In this document: one piece after another, positions 46,619 to 55,817 of the stretch
How the letters are laid out: every line of letters begins with the position of its first letter
Numbering within the stretch: the stretch's first letter is position 1
Source of the DNA: Izhakiella australiensis
Lineage (GTDB): Bacteria > Pseudomonadota > Gammaproteobacteria > Enterobacterales > Enterobacteriaceae
DNA length: 64,000 bases
Reading direction: 5' to 3'
Assembly: GCF_002006995.1 (NCBI RefSeq)
Contig: NZ_MRUL01000006.1
Span: 183,641-247,640, forward strand
Made by a program: the position numbers and the translations under genes
Notes under the pieces: model-generated
Databases searched by the model: none
What the model saw: only the letters and a program-made list of their open reading frames with translations
Told to the model about the DNA's origin: nothing

Positions 46619-48208
46619 TCAGTGCTCGCGGGTTTTACGGAAGCTGACCTCAGGAAAACGCTCCTGGGTTAAATTGAGGTTCACCATAGTCGGCGCAATG
46701 TAGGTAAGGTTATCGCCGCCATCCAGCGCCAGGTTTATTTCATTTTTGCGCTGAAACTCATCGAATTTCTTTGCATCACTGCCTTCAACCCAGCGCGCGG
46801 TGGAAACGTTGACCGACTCATAAATCGCCTCGACGTTATATTCGCTTTTCAGGCGAGCCACCACTACGTCAAACTGCAGCACCCCTACGGCGCCGACAAT
46901 CAGGTCATTATTGGCAATCGGGCGGAATACCTGTACCGCCCCCTCTTCCGACAGCTGGACCAACCCCTTTAACAGCTGCTTTTGTTTCAGCGGATCGCGC
47001 AGACGAATACGTCGGAAAAGCTCCGGCGCAAAGTTTGGGATACCGGTGAATTTCATGCTTTCACCCTGGGTAAAAGTATCGCCAATCTGGATAGTGCCGT
47101 GATTGTGCAATCCGATGATATCGCCGGGATAAGCTTCTTCAACGTGTGCGCGATCGCCAGCCATAAACGTCAGCGCGTCGGCAATCATCACATCTTTGCC
47201 GGTACGCACCTGACGTAGCTTCATGCCCTTTTCATACTTACCGGAAACCACGCGCATAAAAGCAACCCGATCGCGATGCTTAGGGTCCATATTGGCCTGA
47301 ATTTTAAACACAAAGCCGCTGAATTTTTCTTCGCAAGCCTCAACGCTGCGCGTATCGGAAACCCGCGGCATCGGCGCCGGTGCCCAGCTGACCAGGCCGT
47401 CGAGCATATGATCTACGCCAAAGTTACCAAGCGCGGTACCAAAGAACACCGGGCTCAGGGCGCCGGCCAGAAACGCCTCTTTTTCAAATTCGTTTGAGGC
47501 GCCCTTGACCAGCTCCAGCTCCTCACGCAGCTGCTTCGCCAGGTCTTCGCCTACTGCGCTATCCAGATCCGGGTTATTCAGCCCTTTAACGATACGGACT
47601 TCCTGAATCGTATGCCCCATACCGGACTGATAGAGATAGGTTTCATCGTTATAAAGGTGATAAACCCCTTTAAACAGTTTGCCGCAGCCAATCGGCCAGG
47701 TGATTGGCGCACAGGCGATTTTCAGCTCGCTTTCAACCTCATCCAGCAGCTCCATCGGATCGCGGATATCACGGTCGAGCTTGTTCATAAACGTCAGAAT
47801 TGGCGTATCGCGCAGGCGCGTAACTTCCATCAGCTTGCGGGTGCGATCCTCTACCCCTTTCGCCGCATCAATCACCATCAGGCAGCAGTCGACGGCGGTC
47901 AGCGTCCGGTAAGTGTCTTCGGAGAAGTCTTCGTGCCCCGGGGTATCAAGCAGGTTTACCAGCGCGCCATGATAGGGAAATTGCATTACCGAGGTGGTAA
48001 TCGAGATGCCGCGCTGTTTTTCCATTTCCATCCAGTCTGATTTAGCGTGCTGGCTGGAGCCGCGTCCCTTTACCGTTCCTGCGGTCTGAATTGCCTGTCC
48101 GAACAGCAGCACTTTTTCAGTAATGGTGGTTTTACCGGCATCGGGGTGGGAGATAATGGCAAAAGTGCGGCGACGCGCGACCTCTTGCATAAATGGCGCA
48201 TTAGACAT
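46619..48208 (-). CDS. prfC: Peptide chain release factor 3 PrfC
   Basis: 529-residue GTPase that ejects RF1/RF2 from the ribosome after termination. G1 ([13 protein letters not shown]), G2/G3 ([14 protein letters not shown]) and G4 (FMNKLDRD) are intact; the EF-Tu-like second domain includes [23 protein letters not shown]. The ATG at 48208 gives the E. coli length (529); a GTG 5 codons earlier is possible. Located between osmY and yjjG as in E. coli, but with two extra genes next to it. Confidence 0.97.
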   Translation of the reverse strand: MSNAPFMQEVARRRTFAIISHPDAGKTTITEKVLLFGQAIQTAGTVKGRGSSQHAKSDWMEMEKQRGISITTSVMQFPYHGALVNLLDTPGHEDFSEDTYRTLTAVDCCLMVIDAAKGVEDRTRKLMEVTRLRDTPILTFMNKLDRDIRDPMELLDEVESELKIACAPITWPIGCGKLFKGVYHLYNDETYLYQSGMGHTIQEVRIVKGLNNPDLDSAVGEDLAKQLREELELVKGASNEFEKEAFLAGALSPVFFGTALGNFGVDHMLDGLVSWAPAPMPRVSDTRSVEACEEKFSGFVFKIQANMDPKHRDRVAFMRVVSGKYEKGMKLRQVRTGKDVMIADALTFMAGDRAHVEEAYPGDIIGLHNHGTIQIGDTFTQGESMKFTGIPNFAPELFRRIRLRDPLKQKQLLKGLVQLSEEGAVQVFRPIANNDLIVGAVGVLQFDVVVARLKSEYNVEAIYESVNVSTARWVEGSDAKKFDEFQRKNEINLALDGGDNLTYIAPTMVNLNLTQERFPEVSFRKTREH

Positions 48209-48345
48209 ATCGGTTTGATTCACTCAATCAGGCCGCGCCGCCAGTTTAAAGCCGGCGCACAGCACGTTGTTAATAACAATGGCCGGCATTTTCGCCGATT
48301 GGCCGATGAGAAACAATCGTTGTGAGGAGATTGTCAGGATAAGGG

Positions 48346-48930
48346 TCAGTGCTGCCCCGACCAGACCAGCGCTATCCCGCTGACATCTTTCTGCTGCAGG
48401 GTAAACACCAGCTCCATACCATGATAGTGGTAACAGCGACGCTGAATATCCTGATAGCGCTCATGCACCCCGGCGCCATAGGCATGCAACAGCGCCTGCT
48501 CGGGCGAGCCGATGTGGATCCCCCGCGCGGTAATCAGCTCAGGGGAATGCAGCGTAATCTGCGCTATACGGTAGCTGTCGATATCCCGCTGCTGCTTATC
48601 CCAGTCAAGATTGGAGGTGTAAAGGGTAAAATGCTCGTAGCGGTGGCGATAGAATTTATAACCGCCGCCCTCCTCTGGCGAGGAGCCGGCATAATTGCTG
48701 CTATCCATGATGCCCAGGCGATCGGCCAGCTGCGCATCCCAGGGTTCCATTAGCGCGACGCGTAGCTGATTAATCGTGACCGAAAAATCACGGCTGTTTA
48801 GCGGCAACGGCAGCGCCGTCTGGCCGACGGTGATGCTGCCCAGGTCGGAAGGAGCCGGTTCAGCCGCTTTTACCGCCAGGCAGGGCAGCCCCGAAGCCAT
48901 CAGGACCGCAATCATTACTTTTGTCAGCAT
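48346..48930 (-). CDS. Hypothetical exported protein
   Basis: 194 residues with a clear signal peptide (MLTKVMIAVLMASGLPCLAVKA, ~22 residues). The mature part shows a repeated aromatic motif (GGYKFYRHRYEHFTLYTSNLD, ~residues 88-108) and a segment RGIHIGSPEQALLHAYGAG (~136-154) like a periplasmic recognition fold, with one Cys in RRCYHYHG. I recognise no family. It follows the next gene upstream by 19 bp on the same strand, so the two may be an operon. Not seen at this place in E. coli. Confidence 0.7.
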   Translation of the reverse strand: MLTKVMIAVLMASGLPCLAVKAAEPAPSDLGSITVGQTALPLPLNSRDFSVTINQLRVALMEPWDAQLADRLGIMDSSNYAGSSPEEGGGYKFYRHRYEHFTLYTSNLDWDKQQRDIDSYRIAQITLHSPELITARGIHIGSPEQALLHAYGAGVHERYQDIQRRCYHYHGMELVFTLQQKDVSGIALVWSGQH

Positions 48931-48949
48931 TACGACGCTCCCCTCGCAC

Positions 48950-49378
48950 CTAGTGACAGGTGCTGGCTGCTGAGGCTGACTTAAGCTGCAGCAGTACGGG
49001 CGTGTAATGGTCGGCGTTGACCTGATGCATCAGGGTTCCGCTCAGAGCGTAACAGCCTTCCGGTAAATCGATATTATCCGGATTCAGCACCTGCATATCG
49101 GTAACGTTATCTTCTTCCTGCGCATCAGGATCGTTAATGTCAACGCCGGCGGAAGGGACCACGGTTATCGGGCTGTCAAGCTCAAGCACGGCGACTTTCA
49201 CCTGCTGATCGTCCGGCCCGTCACCATATCCCGGCGGGCCATCAAAAGTCTGAACGGAAACCTGCCCGTTAAGGGTTACAGCCTCAGGCTGATAATGATA
49301 AGTCTCCGCTGCGCCAGCTGTCGCTGTCAGAAAAAAAGCGGCGATGCACAGCAAAGAAGAGGGACGAAGGCAGCTCAT
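48950..49378 (-). CDS. Exported protein with a DUF4431-like domain
   Basis: 142 residues with a signal peptide (MSCLRPSSLLCIAAFFLTATAGA, ~23). The mature part has VTLNGQVSVQTFDGPPGYGDGP, VAVLELDSPITVVP, VTDMQVLNP and GCYALSGTLMHQVNADHYTPVLLQLK, a series of short beta strands and a conserved His of the DUF4431 pattern. The C-terminus ends in ASTCH with a free Cys pair partner at GCYAL, probably a disulfide. DUF4431 has no known biochemical role. The gene lies between prfC and yjjG, co-directional with the next exported gene. Confidence 0.7.
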   Translation of the reverse strand: MSCLRPSSLLCIAAFFLTATAGAAETYHYQPEAVTLNGQVSVQTFDGPPGYGDGPDDQQVKVAVLELDSPITVVPSAGVDINDPDAQEEDNVTDMQVLNPDNIDLPEGCYALSGTLMHQVNADHYTPVLLQLKSASAASTCH

Positions 49379-49535
49379 TCCCGGATCCTGTTGATGACAA
49401 TTTCGAAGATTGTGGCCCGAAAAGAACTCGTAATGCCACCCTTTTTACGTTTCCATAATAACCCGCGCGGGCGTTCATAATTTGCATCTGTTGTACAAAT
49501 TTACTGATGATTTCAACGATAGCGTCGGGCGCGCG

Positions 49536-50234
49536 TCATTTACCGTCGACATAGTCCGGCAGCAGGCGAGCCTGCAATTCCGCCAGCGACGAAACCTCCC
49601 AGTCGGGCTTAATCGTTTCCGGCGCCTCACGCCCATCCGCATTCAGCCAACAGGTGGCAAAGCCAGCATTGATACCGCCGAGAATGTCAGAATCAGGATT
49701 ATCCCCCACCATCATCACCCGCTCACGCGGCGGGTTGCCCATAAGCGTCAGCGCATGATCAAAAATGGCCAGATGCGGTTTCGCCACGCCGACTTGTTCG
49801 GAGATCACGACAAATTTAAAATGGTCGAGAAAGCCGGTGCGCTCCAGTCGCGCCTGCTGCAACGCGCTGAAGCCATTGGTAATAATGCCCATGCTCACTT
49901 TCTCTTTCAGCGCATTAAGCAGGTTAACCGCACCGACCAGAGGAACACAAATATCCGCCATGGCCCCCAGAAAACCGCTGTTTAGCTCCTGAGGCTCTAC
50001 CCTGAGTTTTTCTGCCCAGCCGACGAAGCGGCGATGCTGCAGCTGCAATGCGCTAATCGCGCCGTTCTGATACTCGACCCAAAGCGGCTTGTTCACCGCC
50101 TGATACGCGCTGTAATCGTCGTGGGTAAAATCGACGTCATAACGCCGGAACATCCGCTGAAGCCCGGCATAGGCATCAAAATGAAATAGCGTGTCGTCGG
50201 CGTCGAAAAGGATCCAGTCCCAGTTTGTCAGCAT
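49536..50234 (-). CDS. yjjG: Pyrimidine 5'-nucleotidase / dUMP phosphatase YjjG
   Basis: 232-residue HAD phosphatase. Motif [13 protein letters not shown] at the N-terminus, motif [13 protein letters not shown] and motif [22 protein letters not shown] are intact. E. coli YjjG protects against non-canonical pyrimidine nucleotides. The ATG at 50234 was chosen because AGGA lies eight bases upstream; a frame from 50243 is also open. It follows rimI (29 bp gap) as in E. coli. Confidence 0.93.
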   Translation of the reverse strand: MLTNWDWILFDADDTLFHFDAYAGLQRMFRRYDVDFTHDDYSAYQAVNKPLWVEYQNGAISALQLQHRRFVGWAEKLRVEPQELNSGFLGAMADICVPLVGAVNLLNALKEKVSMGIITNGFSALQQARLERTGFLDHFKFVVISEQVGVAKPHLAIFDHALTLMGNPPRERVMMVGDNPDSDILGGINAGFATCWLNADGREAPETIKPDWEVSSLAELQARLLPDYVDGK

Positions 50235-50263
50235 GACTTTCATCCTGTCATTCAGTAAAAATT

Positions 50264-50704
50264 TTATAACGTCAGTGCCATCACGATGGCATCTTCCCGT
50301 CCCGTCGCCGTAGGATAATAATTACGCCGCAATGACACTTCGTTGAATCCCTGCTGCTGATAAAGCGCCAGCGCCGGCTGATTAGAGGCCCTGACCTCCA
50401 GCCAGAGGGTCATCACATTCTGCTTTTCCAGCTCGCCAAGCAGATAGCTTAACAGCTGACGCCCGTAACCACGCCGTTGATAATCCGGATCCACGGCCAG
50501 GTTGAACAGCGTAGCTTCATCAAGCACCACCTGGGTAATCGCAAATGCCGCCATAAGGCCATCGCTATCGAGGCGTAAATTAACAAAACGCTCTCCCTGG
50601 TTGGCACTCAGGGTTTGCGCACTCCAGGGAAAAGCATGGCTGCGCTTTTCAATTTCAAGCGCCCGCTCAAGATCAGCGGCTGTCAGTAAAGAAATGCTGT
50701 TCAT
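50264..50704 (-). CDS. rimI: Ribosomal-protein-alanine acetyltransferase RimI
   Basis: 146-residue GNAT enzyme acetylating the N-terminal Ala of ribosomal protein S18. It shows the acetyl-CoA motif [40 protein letters not shown] and [22 protein letters not shown] chose the ATG at 50704 ([12 protein letters not shown]) by homology to E. coli RimI; 32 bp of it overlap holD. The pair is co-transcribed. Confidence 0.95.
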   Translation of the reverse strand: MNSISLLTAADLERALEIEKRSHAFPWSAQTLSANQGERFVNLRLDSDGLMAAFAITQVVLDEATLFNLAVDPDYQRRGYGRQLLSYLLGELEKQNVMTLWLEVRASNQPALALYQQQGFNEVSLRRNYYPTATGREDAIVMALTL

Positions 50705-51083
50705 GTTGGCAAATCTGCTGCCAGAGCGCCCGTTTGGCGCCGGCATCGTAATAGAGTGTATCCAGCGCCGGGCTGGCGAGCGTAACCGGCTGGTCGACAG
50801 CGGCCTCGACACCCAGATACCAACGCGGACAGGAAGTGGTATCACTGACCATCGCCAGCTGATCCGGCGTCAGAGTAAATACCTGTTCTGGCGGCAGCAT
50901 CAGCGTTTTGAGCACGTCGGCTACCAAAGGTTCGCTCTGCATGGGAGGCGCATCCGCCACAATCAGTAATCGGATTGAAGGAGGAACGACCACGGCAATT
51001 TCACCTTGCAGTGCCTGAGGGCGGCGAAGGCGGTACTGGGTTATCCCCATCTGCTGTAATAACCAGTCGCGTCTGGACGACAT
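50673..51083 (-). CDS. holD: DNA polymerase III psi subunit HolD
   Basis: 136-residue psi subunit that links the clamp loader to chi and [32 protein letters not shown], and [14 protein letters not shown] at the C-terminus, match E. coli HolD (137 aa). A strong GGAGG site precedes the ATG at 51083. The 3' end overlaps rimI by 32 bp. Divergent from rsmC. Confidence 0.94.
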   Translation of the reverse strand: MSSRRDWLLQQMGITQYRLRRPQALQGEIAVVVPPSIRLLIVADAPPMQSEPLVADVLKTLMLPPEQVFTLTPDQLAMVSDTTSCPRWYLGVEAAVDQPVTLASPALDTLYYDAGAKRALWQQICQHEQHFFTDSR

Positions 51084-51189
51084 CGCGCCTCCTGTCCGGC
51101 GGTTTAAATGCGGAGCTATGCTAGCAAACCCGTCGAATCTGTGCCAACAAACCACTATAATCGCCGTTCTGATTATACAGGAGCCATTG

Positions 51190-52218
51190 ATGTCAGCTTA
51201 TACACCGGCCAGTGAAGTTATCCTGCGCCATAGTGATGAATTTACCGAACGCCGCGTGCTTTTCGCCGGCGACTTGCAAGACAGCCTGCCCGGCGAGCTG
51301 GATACGGCCCTGAGCAAGGCATACAGCCAACAATATCATCACTGGCAGGCGCTGAGCCGTCTGATGGGCGAACGTGCGCAATACGGCCTGGTTGCCGATG
51401 CGCAAACCACCGCCGACTGCGACACCCTGGTCTATTACTGGCCGAAAAATAAGCCAGAAGCCCAGTATCAGCTACAAAATTTGCTGTCGCTGCTGCCTGC
51501 AGGCTGCGATGTTTTCATCGTCGGGGAAAACCGCAGCGGCGTGCGCAGCGCCGAGCAGATGTTTGCCCCCTTTGGCGCCCTCAACAAAATCGACAGCGCG
51601 CGCCGCTGCGGACTATATCATGGCCGACTGGAAACCCAGGCCACGTTTGATGCCGATGCCTGGTGGAACGGCTATACGCTGAACGGACTGACGATTAAAA
51701 CCTTGCCGGGCGTATTCAGCCGCGACGGGCTGGACGCTGGCAGTTCGCTACTGCTTTCAACGCTGAAACCGCATACTAAAGGGAAAGTTCTGGACGTCGG
51801 CTGCGGCGCCGGCGTTTTACCGGCGGTACTGGCCAGCCATTCGCCTAAAGTTCGCCTATGGCTGTGCGACGTGAGCGCCACGGCGATCGGCGCCAGCAAA
51901 GCCACGCTGGCGGCTAACGGCCTTGAAGGCGAGGTTTTCGCCAGCAACGTGTTCAGCGACGTAACCGGCCGTTTCGATCTTATTTTGTCGAATCCGCCGT
52001 TTCATGAAGGCACCCAGACCAGTCTGGATGCCGCGCAAGCGCTGATTCGCGGTGCGGTTAAGCACCTCAACAGCGGCGGTGAACTGCGCATCGTGGCTAA
52101 TGCCTTTCTGCCCTATGCGCAGATACTGGATGAGACCTTCGGCCAGCATCAGGTGCTGGCACAAACCGGGCGCTTTAAAGTCTACAGCGCAATCTACGGA
52201 CGGGCGGCGAAGCGCTAG
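51190..52218 (+). CDS. rsmC: 16S rRNA m2G1207 methyltransferase RsmC
   Basis: 342-residue SAM-dependent methyltransferase modifying G1207 of 16S rRNA. A catalytically inactive N-terminal Rossmann-like domain is followed by the C-terminal domain with the SAM motif [17 protein letters not shown] and the catalytic [11 protein letters not shown] (NPPF). The start at 51190 matches the E. coli N-terminus. Next gene downstream is the leu tRNA pair. Confidence 0.97.
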   Translation: MSAYTPASEVILRHSDEFTERRVLFAGDLQDSLPGELDTALSKAYSQQYHHWQALSRLMGERAQYGLVADAQTTADCDTLVYYWPKNKPEAQYQLQNLLSLLPAGCDVFIVGENRSGVRSAEQMFAPFGALNKIDSARRCGLYHGRLETQATFDADAWWNGYTLNGLTIKTLPGVFSRDGLDAGSSLLLSTLKPHTKGKVLDVGCGAGVLPAVLASHSPKVRLWLCDVSATAIGASKATLAANGLEGEVFASNVFSDVTGRFDLILSNPPFHEGTQTSLDAAQALIRGAVKHLNSGGELRIVANAFLPYAQILDETFGQHQVLAQTGRFKVYSAIYGRAAKR

Positions 52219-52313
52219 TCCCGGTGACGACGCCGGAAACGGCGTCGCTATAATCCCCTGCCAGCCATTCTGTGTTTTTTTGCGGCGATCTCATCGGCAT
52301 AATGAAATAATCA

Positions 52314-52341
52314 TTGACGCGCTCGGTAAAAACACTAGAAT
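52314..52341 (+). promoter_or_regulatory. Promoter of the tRNA-Leu genes
   Basis: -35 TTGACG at 52314-52319 and -10 TAGAAT at 52336-52341 with a 16-bp spacer, followed by a GC-rich discriminator CGCCTCCG as in stringently controlled stable RNA promoters. It lies 39 bp before the first tRNA. Confidence 0.8.
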
Positions 52342-52380
52342 TCGCCTCCGTGGTTGCAATACTGATCGTATTGCGGGTAT

Positions 52381-52467
52381 GCGAAGGTGGCGGAATTGGT
52401 AGACGCGCTAGCTTCAGGTGTTAGTGTCCTTACGGACGTGGGGGTTCAAGTCCCCCCCCTCGCACCA
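52381..52467 (+). tRNA. tRNA-Leu(CAG), copy 1
   Basis: 87-nt class II tRNA with a long variable arm and 3' CCA encoded; anticodon CAG at 52415-52417 in a CTTCAGGTG loop. It matches E. coli leuQ/P/V tRNA over its length. The next copy starts 34 bp later and is identical. Confidence 0.97.
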
Positions 52468-52501
52468 AAAACCACGCAGATTGAAATCGCTTTGCGCCTG
52501 T

Positions 52502-52588
52502 GCGAAGGTGGCGGAATTGGTAGACGCGCTAGCTTCAGGTGTTAGTGTCCTTACGGACGTGGGGGTTCAAGTCCCCCCCCTCGCACCA
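52502..52588 (+). tRNA. tRNA-Leu(CAG), copy 2
   Basis: 87-nt, identical to copy 1, 34-nt spacer ending in GCGCCTGT. E. coli has three tandem copies here, this window two. A T run (52593-52598) just after the gene may belong to its terminator. Confidence 0.97.
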
Positions 52589-52676
52589 CGTCTTGTTTTT
52601 TCAACGATATACGACTTCACTTCATTCATCGCAGATCGGTAGATTATCAGGGTAGCGATATCCGGTAGTTCTGCGG

Positions 52677-52913
52677 CTAGCGCGAGGCGGCGTGAAGAGT
52701 AACAGCCAGTAAACCCGCTCCCAGCGTCATGCACGAAGGCAGCAGCATATAATGGCGCAGACGCGGATGGAAAAGCATAGCGACGGTCATCAGTAAACCC
52801 AACCCAATCAGCAGCCGCCAGGTTTCAAACGAGATCTCCATTGAGGCAAGTAAAGGCACCGCCAACAGCGGTACGACTACGCCCCAGCCACTTTCAAGCG
52901 TTTTTGCCAGCAT
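52677..52913 (-). CDS. yjjZ: DUF1435 membrane protein YjjZ
   Basis: 78-residue protein MLAKTLESGWGVVVPLLAVP continuing to LMTVAMLFHPRLRHYMLLPSCMTLGAG. Three hydrophobic segments. It resembles E. coli YjjZ (DUF1435), also next to the leu tRNAs and fhuF and also Fur-controlled. I chose the ATG at 52913 because GGTGGGG lies before it and because the Fur box at 52965-52983 falls outside the coding region; an upstream ATG at 52985 would place the Fur box inside the gene. Function unknown. Confidence 0.75.
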   Translation of the reverse strand: MLAKTLESGWGVVVPLLAVPLLASMEISFETWRLLIGLGLLMTVAMLFHPRLRHYMLLPSCMTLGAGLLAVTLHAASR

Positions 52914-52964
52914 CGTTTTCCCCACCCTACCCAGTAGCAATCGGTTACTACCATGCACCAAAAT

Positions 52965-52983
52965 GATAATGATTACCATAAGC
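52965..52983 (-). promoter_or_regulatory. Fur-box-like site before yjjZ
   Basis: GATAATGATTACCATAAGC (plus strand), about 14 of 19 bases as in the Fur consensus GATAATGATAATCATTATC. Located 52 bp upstream of the yjjZ start, in the promoter region. Confidence 0.65.
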
Positions 52984-53116
52984 ATATGCTAACTTTTATC
53001 ATTTGAGTGCAGAGTGGCGAAGTTTAGCAACCATGGATGACAGCCCGGGATGAAAGTGTTAAATTCATCCGGCACTGCATTTAAAAAATCTCAATAATTA
53101 CGTAACTAAACTTTCC

Positions 53117-53167
53117 AACTGGTTTTTTATTTAACCGGTTTGGCTTAGTGCTTTGATATTTCAAAGC
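53117..53167. other. Two inverted repeats in the leader of the diguanylate cyclase gene
   Basis: First, AACTGGTT / AACCGGTT arms (one mismatch) with an 8-nt spacer at 53117-53140. Second, a perfect GCTTTGA / TCAAAGC pair with a 4-nt spacer at 53150-53167, ending 16 bp before the ATG near the ribosome-binding region. Possible operator or translation-control hairpins; nothing identifies the regulator. Confidence 0.45.
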
Positions 53168-53183
53168 GGTCACGAGAAATAAA

Positions 53184-54287
53184 ATGAAAATACAAAGTTA
53201 CGATGAATTGCTATACAGCAAGCATCGGCTGTCGCTGATGCTATTTCTCTTTTTAAATTTTGCCACATCTTTATTTAGCATGCTGCGACTGCACAGCACG
53301 CTGCACATTGCGCTAACGCAGCCCGTGCTGCTGATTAGCGTAATGTGCTGCGCGCTGCTGATATGGATGATTTTATTGCCGCAATGGAAATTTCCGTTAT
53401 TAAATATTGTCGCGTCAATTATTGGTTTGCTGTGGGCATGGCAAATTTACATTAAAAACGAAATGGTGTTTTATTTCGATGGCAGCTTTTTACTAATAAG
53501 TTTACTCAGTGTCTTCTTTATCGGCGCTATTGCGCTGGGTGATCATTTACTTGCTTTTTGCCTGCATATTACGCCGGCATCGCTGACCGCGCTGTTGCTC
53601 GACAACGGCCATGATACGGCAATGCTGCTGTTCATTATTATTATGCCGCTCATCGGCTTCGCGCTGCATCACGTGATGTTGCGCCGTCGCGATCAGTTCA
53701 CCCGACAGCTGGTGCGTCAGCTTTATGAAGAGAAAGAAACGCTCAGCGACCTGAGTATGCTTGACCCGCTCACTGGGTTATATAATCGCCGCGGCCTGAA
53801 GAATCGCCTGGATAATATCCTGGAAAATCATAGCGGCAGCCATTTTGTGCTGCTGCTGGATATCGATCACTTTAAAGCTTATAACGACAGCTATGGTCAC
53901 GCGATGGGCGATCAGGCGCTGTCCCGGGTTTCATTCGCCATCCGCGACGCCGTTCGCTCGCGGGATATCGTCGCCCGCTATGGCGGCGAGGAGTTTCTGG
54001 TTCTGCTGACCAACGTTAACGAATCCATCGCCCGCAAGCTGGCTGAGCGCATCCGCGAATGCGTGCTGGCGCTGGAGATCCCCCATCGCAACAACAAAGA
54101 AGTCTCGACTCACGTTACGGTCAGCGCGGGCTTTGCGCCCATGCTGGCCGATGACTTTGAAGCCGCGATTGCCAATGCTGACCGCGCACTCTACCTGGCA
54201 AAAAACCGCGGCCGCAATACCATTCTTTCCGCCGGTGAACTGGAGCTTACCAGCCTGCGTCAGCCTGAAACCGCTGACTCACTTTAA
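53184..54287 (+). CDS. Membrane-bound diguanylate cyclase (GGDEF)
   Basis: 367-residue c-di-GMP synthase candidate. The N-terminal ~180 residues have about five to six membrane segments of unassigned sensory type; a short helical linker (RRRDQFTRQLVRQLYEEKETLS) leads to a GGDEF domain with DPLTGLYNRRGL, LLLDIDHFKAYNDSYGH and RYGGEEFL, so it looks active. An RSRD I-site five residues before GGEEF allows product inhibition. Its partner phosphodiesterase is not visible. It stands between Fur-linked yjjZ and fhuF, a place without such a gene in E. coli. Confidence 0.9.
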   Translation: MKIQSYDELLYSKHRLSLMLFLFLNFATSLFSMLRLHSTLHIALTQPVLLISVMCCALLIWMILLPQWKFPLLNIVASIIGLLWAWQIYIKNEMVFYFDGSFLLISLLSVFFIGAIALGDHLLAFCLHITPASLTALLLDNGHDTAMLLFIIIMPLIGFALHHVMLRRRDQFTRQLVRQLYEEKETLSDLSMLDPLTGLYNRRGLKNRLDNILENHSGSHFVLLLDIDHFKAYNDSYGHAMGDQALSRVSFAIRDAVRSRDIVARYGGEEFLVLLTNVNESIARKLAERIRECVLALEIPHRNNKEVSTHVTVSAGFAPMLADDFEAAIANADRALYLAKNRGRNTILSAGELELTSLRQPETADSL

Positions 54288-54299
54288 AACAGTCGCGTC

Positions 54300-54315
54300 G
54301 CCCCGCTCGCGGGGC
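54300..54315 (+). terminator. Weak terminator hairpin after the GGDEF gene
   Basis: Seven-base-pair stem GCCCCGC / GCGGGGC with a 2-nt loop, 12 bp after the stop codon. No T run follows, so termination is uncertain. Confidence 0.4.
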
Positions 54316-54379
54316 CTGGTAAATCTGTTGTTCATCCGCCGTTTTCCGCTTGTTGCCGATGCATCCCTCCGATAGAATC

Positions 54380-54398
54380 AAGAACGATTATCATTTGC
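54380..54398 (+). promoter_or_regulatory. Fur-box-like site before fhuF
   Basis: AAGAACGATTATCATTTGC matches about 13 of 19 Fur consensus bases, and a further CTTATCAT lies at ~54405. 40 bp upstream of fhuF. E. coli fhuF is Fur-repressed (established). Confidence 0.6.
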
Positions 54399-54437
54399 CT
54401 TATACTTATCATACCGACCGGACACAGCAGGTTTCTG

Positions 54438-55232
54438 ATGGCTACCGTCAACTCACAACGCTACGTGCCGCAAAAGGATTCGCTGATTTTTATACAGCAC
54501 GATCGTACGCTGGCAACCGCGCTGGAGGAACGACTTGCGTCAGAACGGCCATGGATGCTGGACACCTTCAAACTTAGTGAACGCGCCCCAAACGGCTGTA
54601 TTCCGCTTGCCAGCTGGTCGCAGCCGGAAAAATTTAGCCATCTCAGCCATCTTTACGCTGAATTTCTTTACCACAATCACCCCAATGCACAGCGTGAAGC
54701 GAAACCGCTGCAATCGCTGTGGGCGCAATGGTATTTTGGCCTGTGCGTACCGCCGCTAATGCTGGCCCTGCTGCGCGAAGAACGCGCTATTGATTGCGAT
54801 CCGGCTTTTTTACATATGGAATTCCATGAAACCGGTCGGCCGCAGGCGTTCTGGTGGCATGTGCGCGAAGATCAGGCGGCACGCTATATGGGGCCAGTGC
54901 AGCGTATTGACCGCCTGATTCAGCGGCATCTGATGCCGGTGGTGGACGCGATTGAAAGTCACGGCGAGATTAACGCCAGGCTTATCTGGAATAATACCGG
55001 CTTTTTAATGCACTGGTTTCTTGGCGAACTGACGCCGCAGATCGGTGAAACGCTGCGCGTTGAACTTGAGCACATGCTATTTTTTTCCAGTACCCTGCCC
55101 GACGGCGGGCACAATCCACTCTATCGCACCGTTATCCCGCGCGAAGGTGAAATGCAGCGGCGTAGCTGCTGCCAGCGCTATCGGATCCCCGACGTAGAAC
55201 GCTGCGGCAACTGCACGTTAAAACCGGTGTAA
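54438..55232 (+). CDS. fhuF: Siderophore-iron reductase FhuF
   Basis: 264-residue [2Fe-2S] protein reducing ferric hydroxamate siderophores such as ferrichrome/ferrioxamine in the cytoplasm. The C-terminal cluster motif CCQRYRIPDVERCGNCTL has the four Cys in the FhuF-specific CC-x10-C-x2-C spacing. LWAQWYFGLCVPPLMLALL and LHMEFHETGRPQAFWW match E. coli FhuF. Probably Fur-repressed, see the box upstream. Confidence 0.94.
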   Translation: MATVNSQRYVPQKDSLIFIQHDRTLATALEERLASERPWMLDTFKLSERAPNGCIPLASWSQPEKFSHLSHLYAEFLYHNHPNAQREAKPLQSLWAQWYFGLCVPPLMLALLREERAIDCDPAFLHMEFHETGRPQAFWWHVREDQAARYMGPVQRIDRLIQRHLMPVVDAIESHGEINARLIWNNTGFLMHWFLGELTPQIGETLRVELEHMLFFSSTLPDGGHNPLYRTVIPREGEMQRRSCCQRYRIPDVERCGNCTLKPV

Positions 55233-55300
55233 TCTGCGCGCTTATTTACACGTCGCTGACAATGTGGCAATTTTATTGGCTTTACTGCAGAGAACACCGC

Positions 55301-55765
55301 ATGAGCCTGGAGTCCGTGCGCGATTATTTCGCCGAACACGCCCCCGATATTACTATTATTGAACTGAACGAAAGTACCGCCACGGTAGAGATGGCGGCTC
55401 GCGCTCATGGTGTTTCACCGGGCCAGATAGCCAAAACGTTGTCGCTGAAGGTAAAAGATGACGTGGTACTGATCGTTACCCGTGGCGATGCCCGCCTTGA
55501 TAACCGCAAGTTAAAAGACGCGCTGGGGTCAAAAGCCCGGATGCTAAGCGTTGATGAAGTCATTAACTGGACCGGACACCCGGTTGGTGGCGTTTGCCCC
55601 TTTGGGCTGGAAAACCCACTGAGCATCCTGTGCGATCTTTCATTGCAGACCTTTGATGAAGTGCTGCCGGCCGCAGGCTCAATTAACAGCGCGGTGCGCA
55701 TCAGCCCGCTGCGTATGGCTGAGTTAACCAACGCCCGCTGGGTGGACGTCTGCCAGCCGCTGTAA
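55301..55765 (+). CDS. YbaK/EbsC-type aminoacyl-tRNA editing-domain protein
   Basis: 154-residue stand-alone member of the YbaK/ProX superfamily, single-domain deacylases that remove mischarged aminoacyl groups from tRNA. ARAHGVSPGQIAKTLSLKVKDDVVLIV has the conserved catalytic Lys region, and GHPVGGVCPFGLENPLSILCD is the GxxPFG signature. Which tRNA it edits cannot be read. The ATG at 55301 starts the conserved part; the ribosome site is weak (AGAG), so the exact start is uncertain. Confidence 0.8.
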   Translation: MSLESVRDYFAEHAPDITIIELNESTATVEMAARAHGVSPGQIAKTLSLKVKDDVVLIVTRGDARLDNRKLKDALGSKARMLSVDEVINWTGHPVGGVCPFGLENPLSILCDLSLQTFDEVLPAAGSINSAVRISPLRMAELTNARWVDVCQPL

Positions 55766-55784
55766 CCTACGCTATTGCGCCGTC

Positions 55785-55813
55785 ACCGGGCCCGACGCAC
55801 TGCCGGGCCCGGT
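55785..55813. terminator. Terminator-like hairpin between two convergent genes
   Basis: Nine-base-pair perfect stem ACCGGGCCC / GGGCCCGGT with an 11-nt loop, between the YbaK-like gene and the MFS gene. No T run on either strand. Confidence 0.55.
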
Positions 55814-55817
55814 AATG

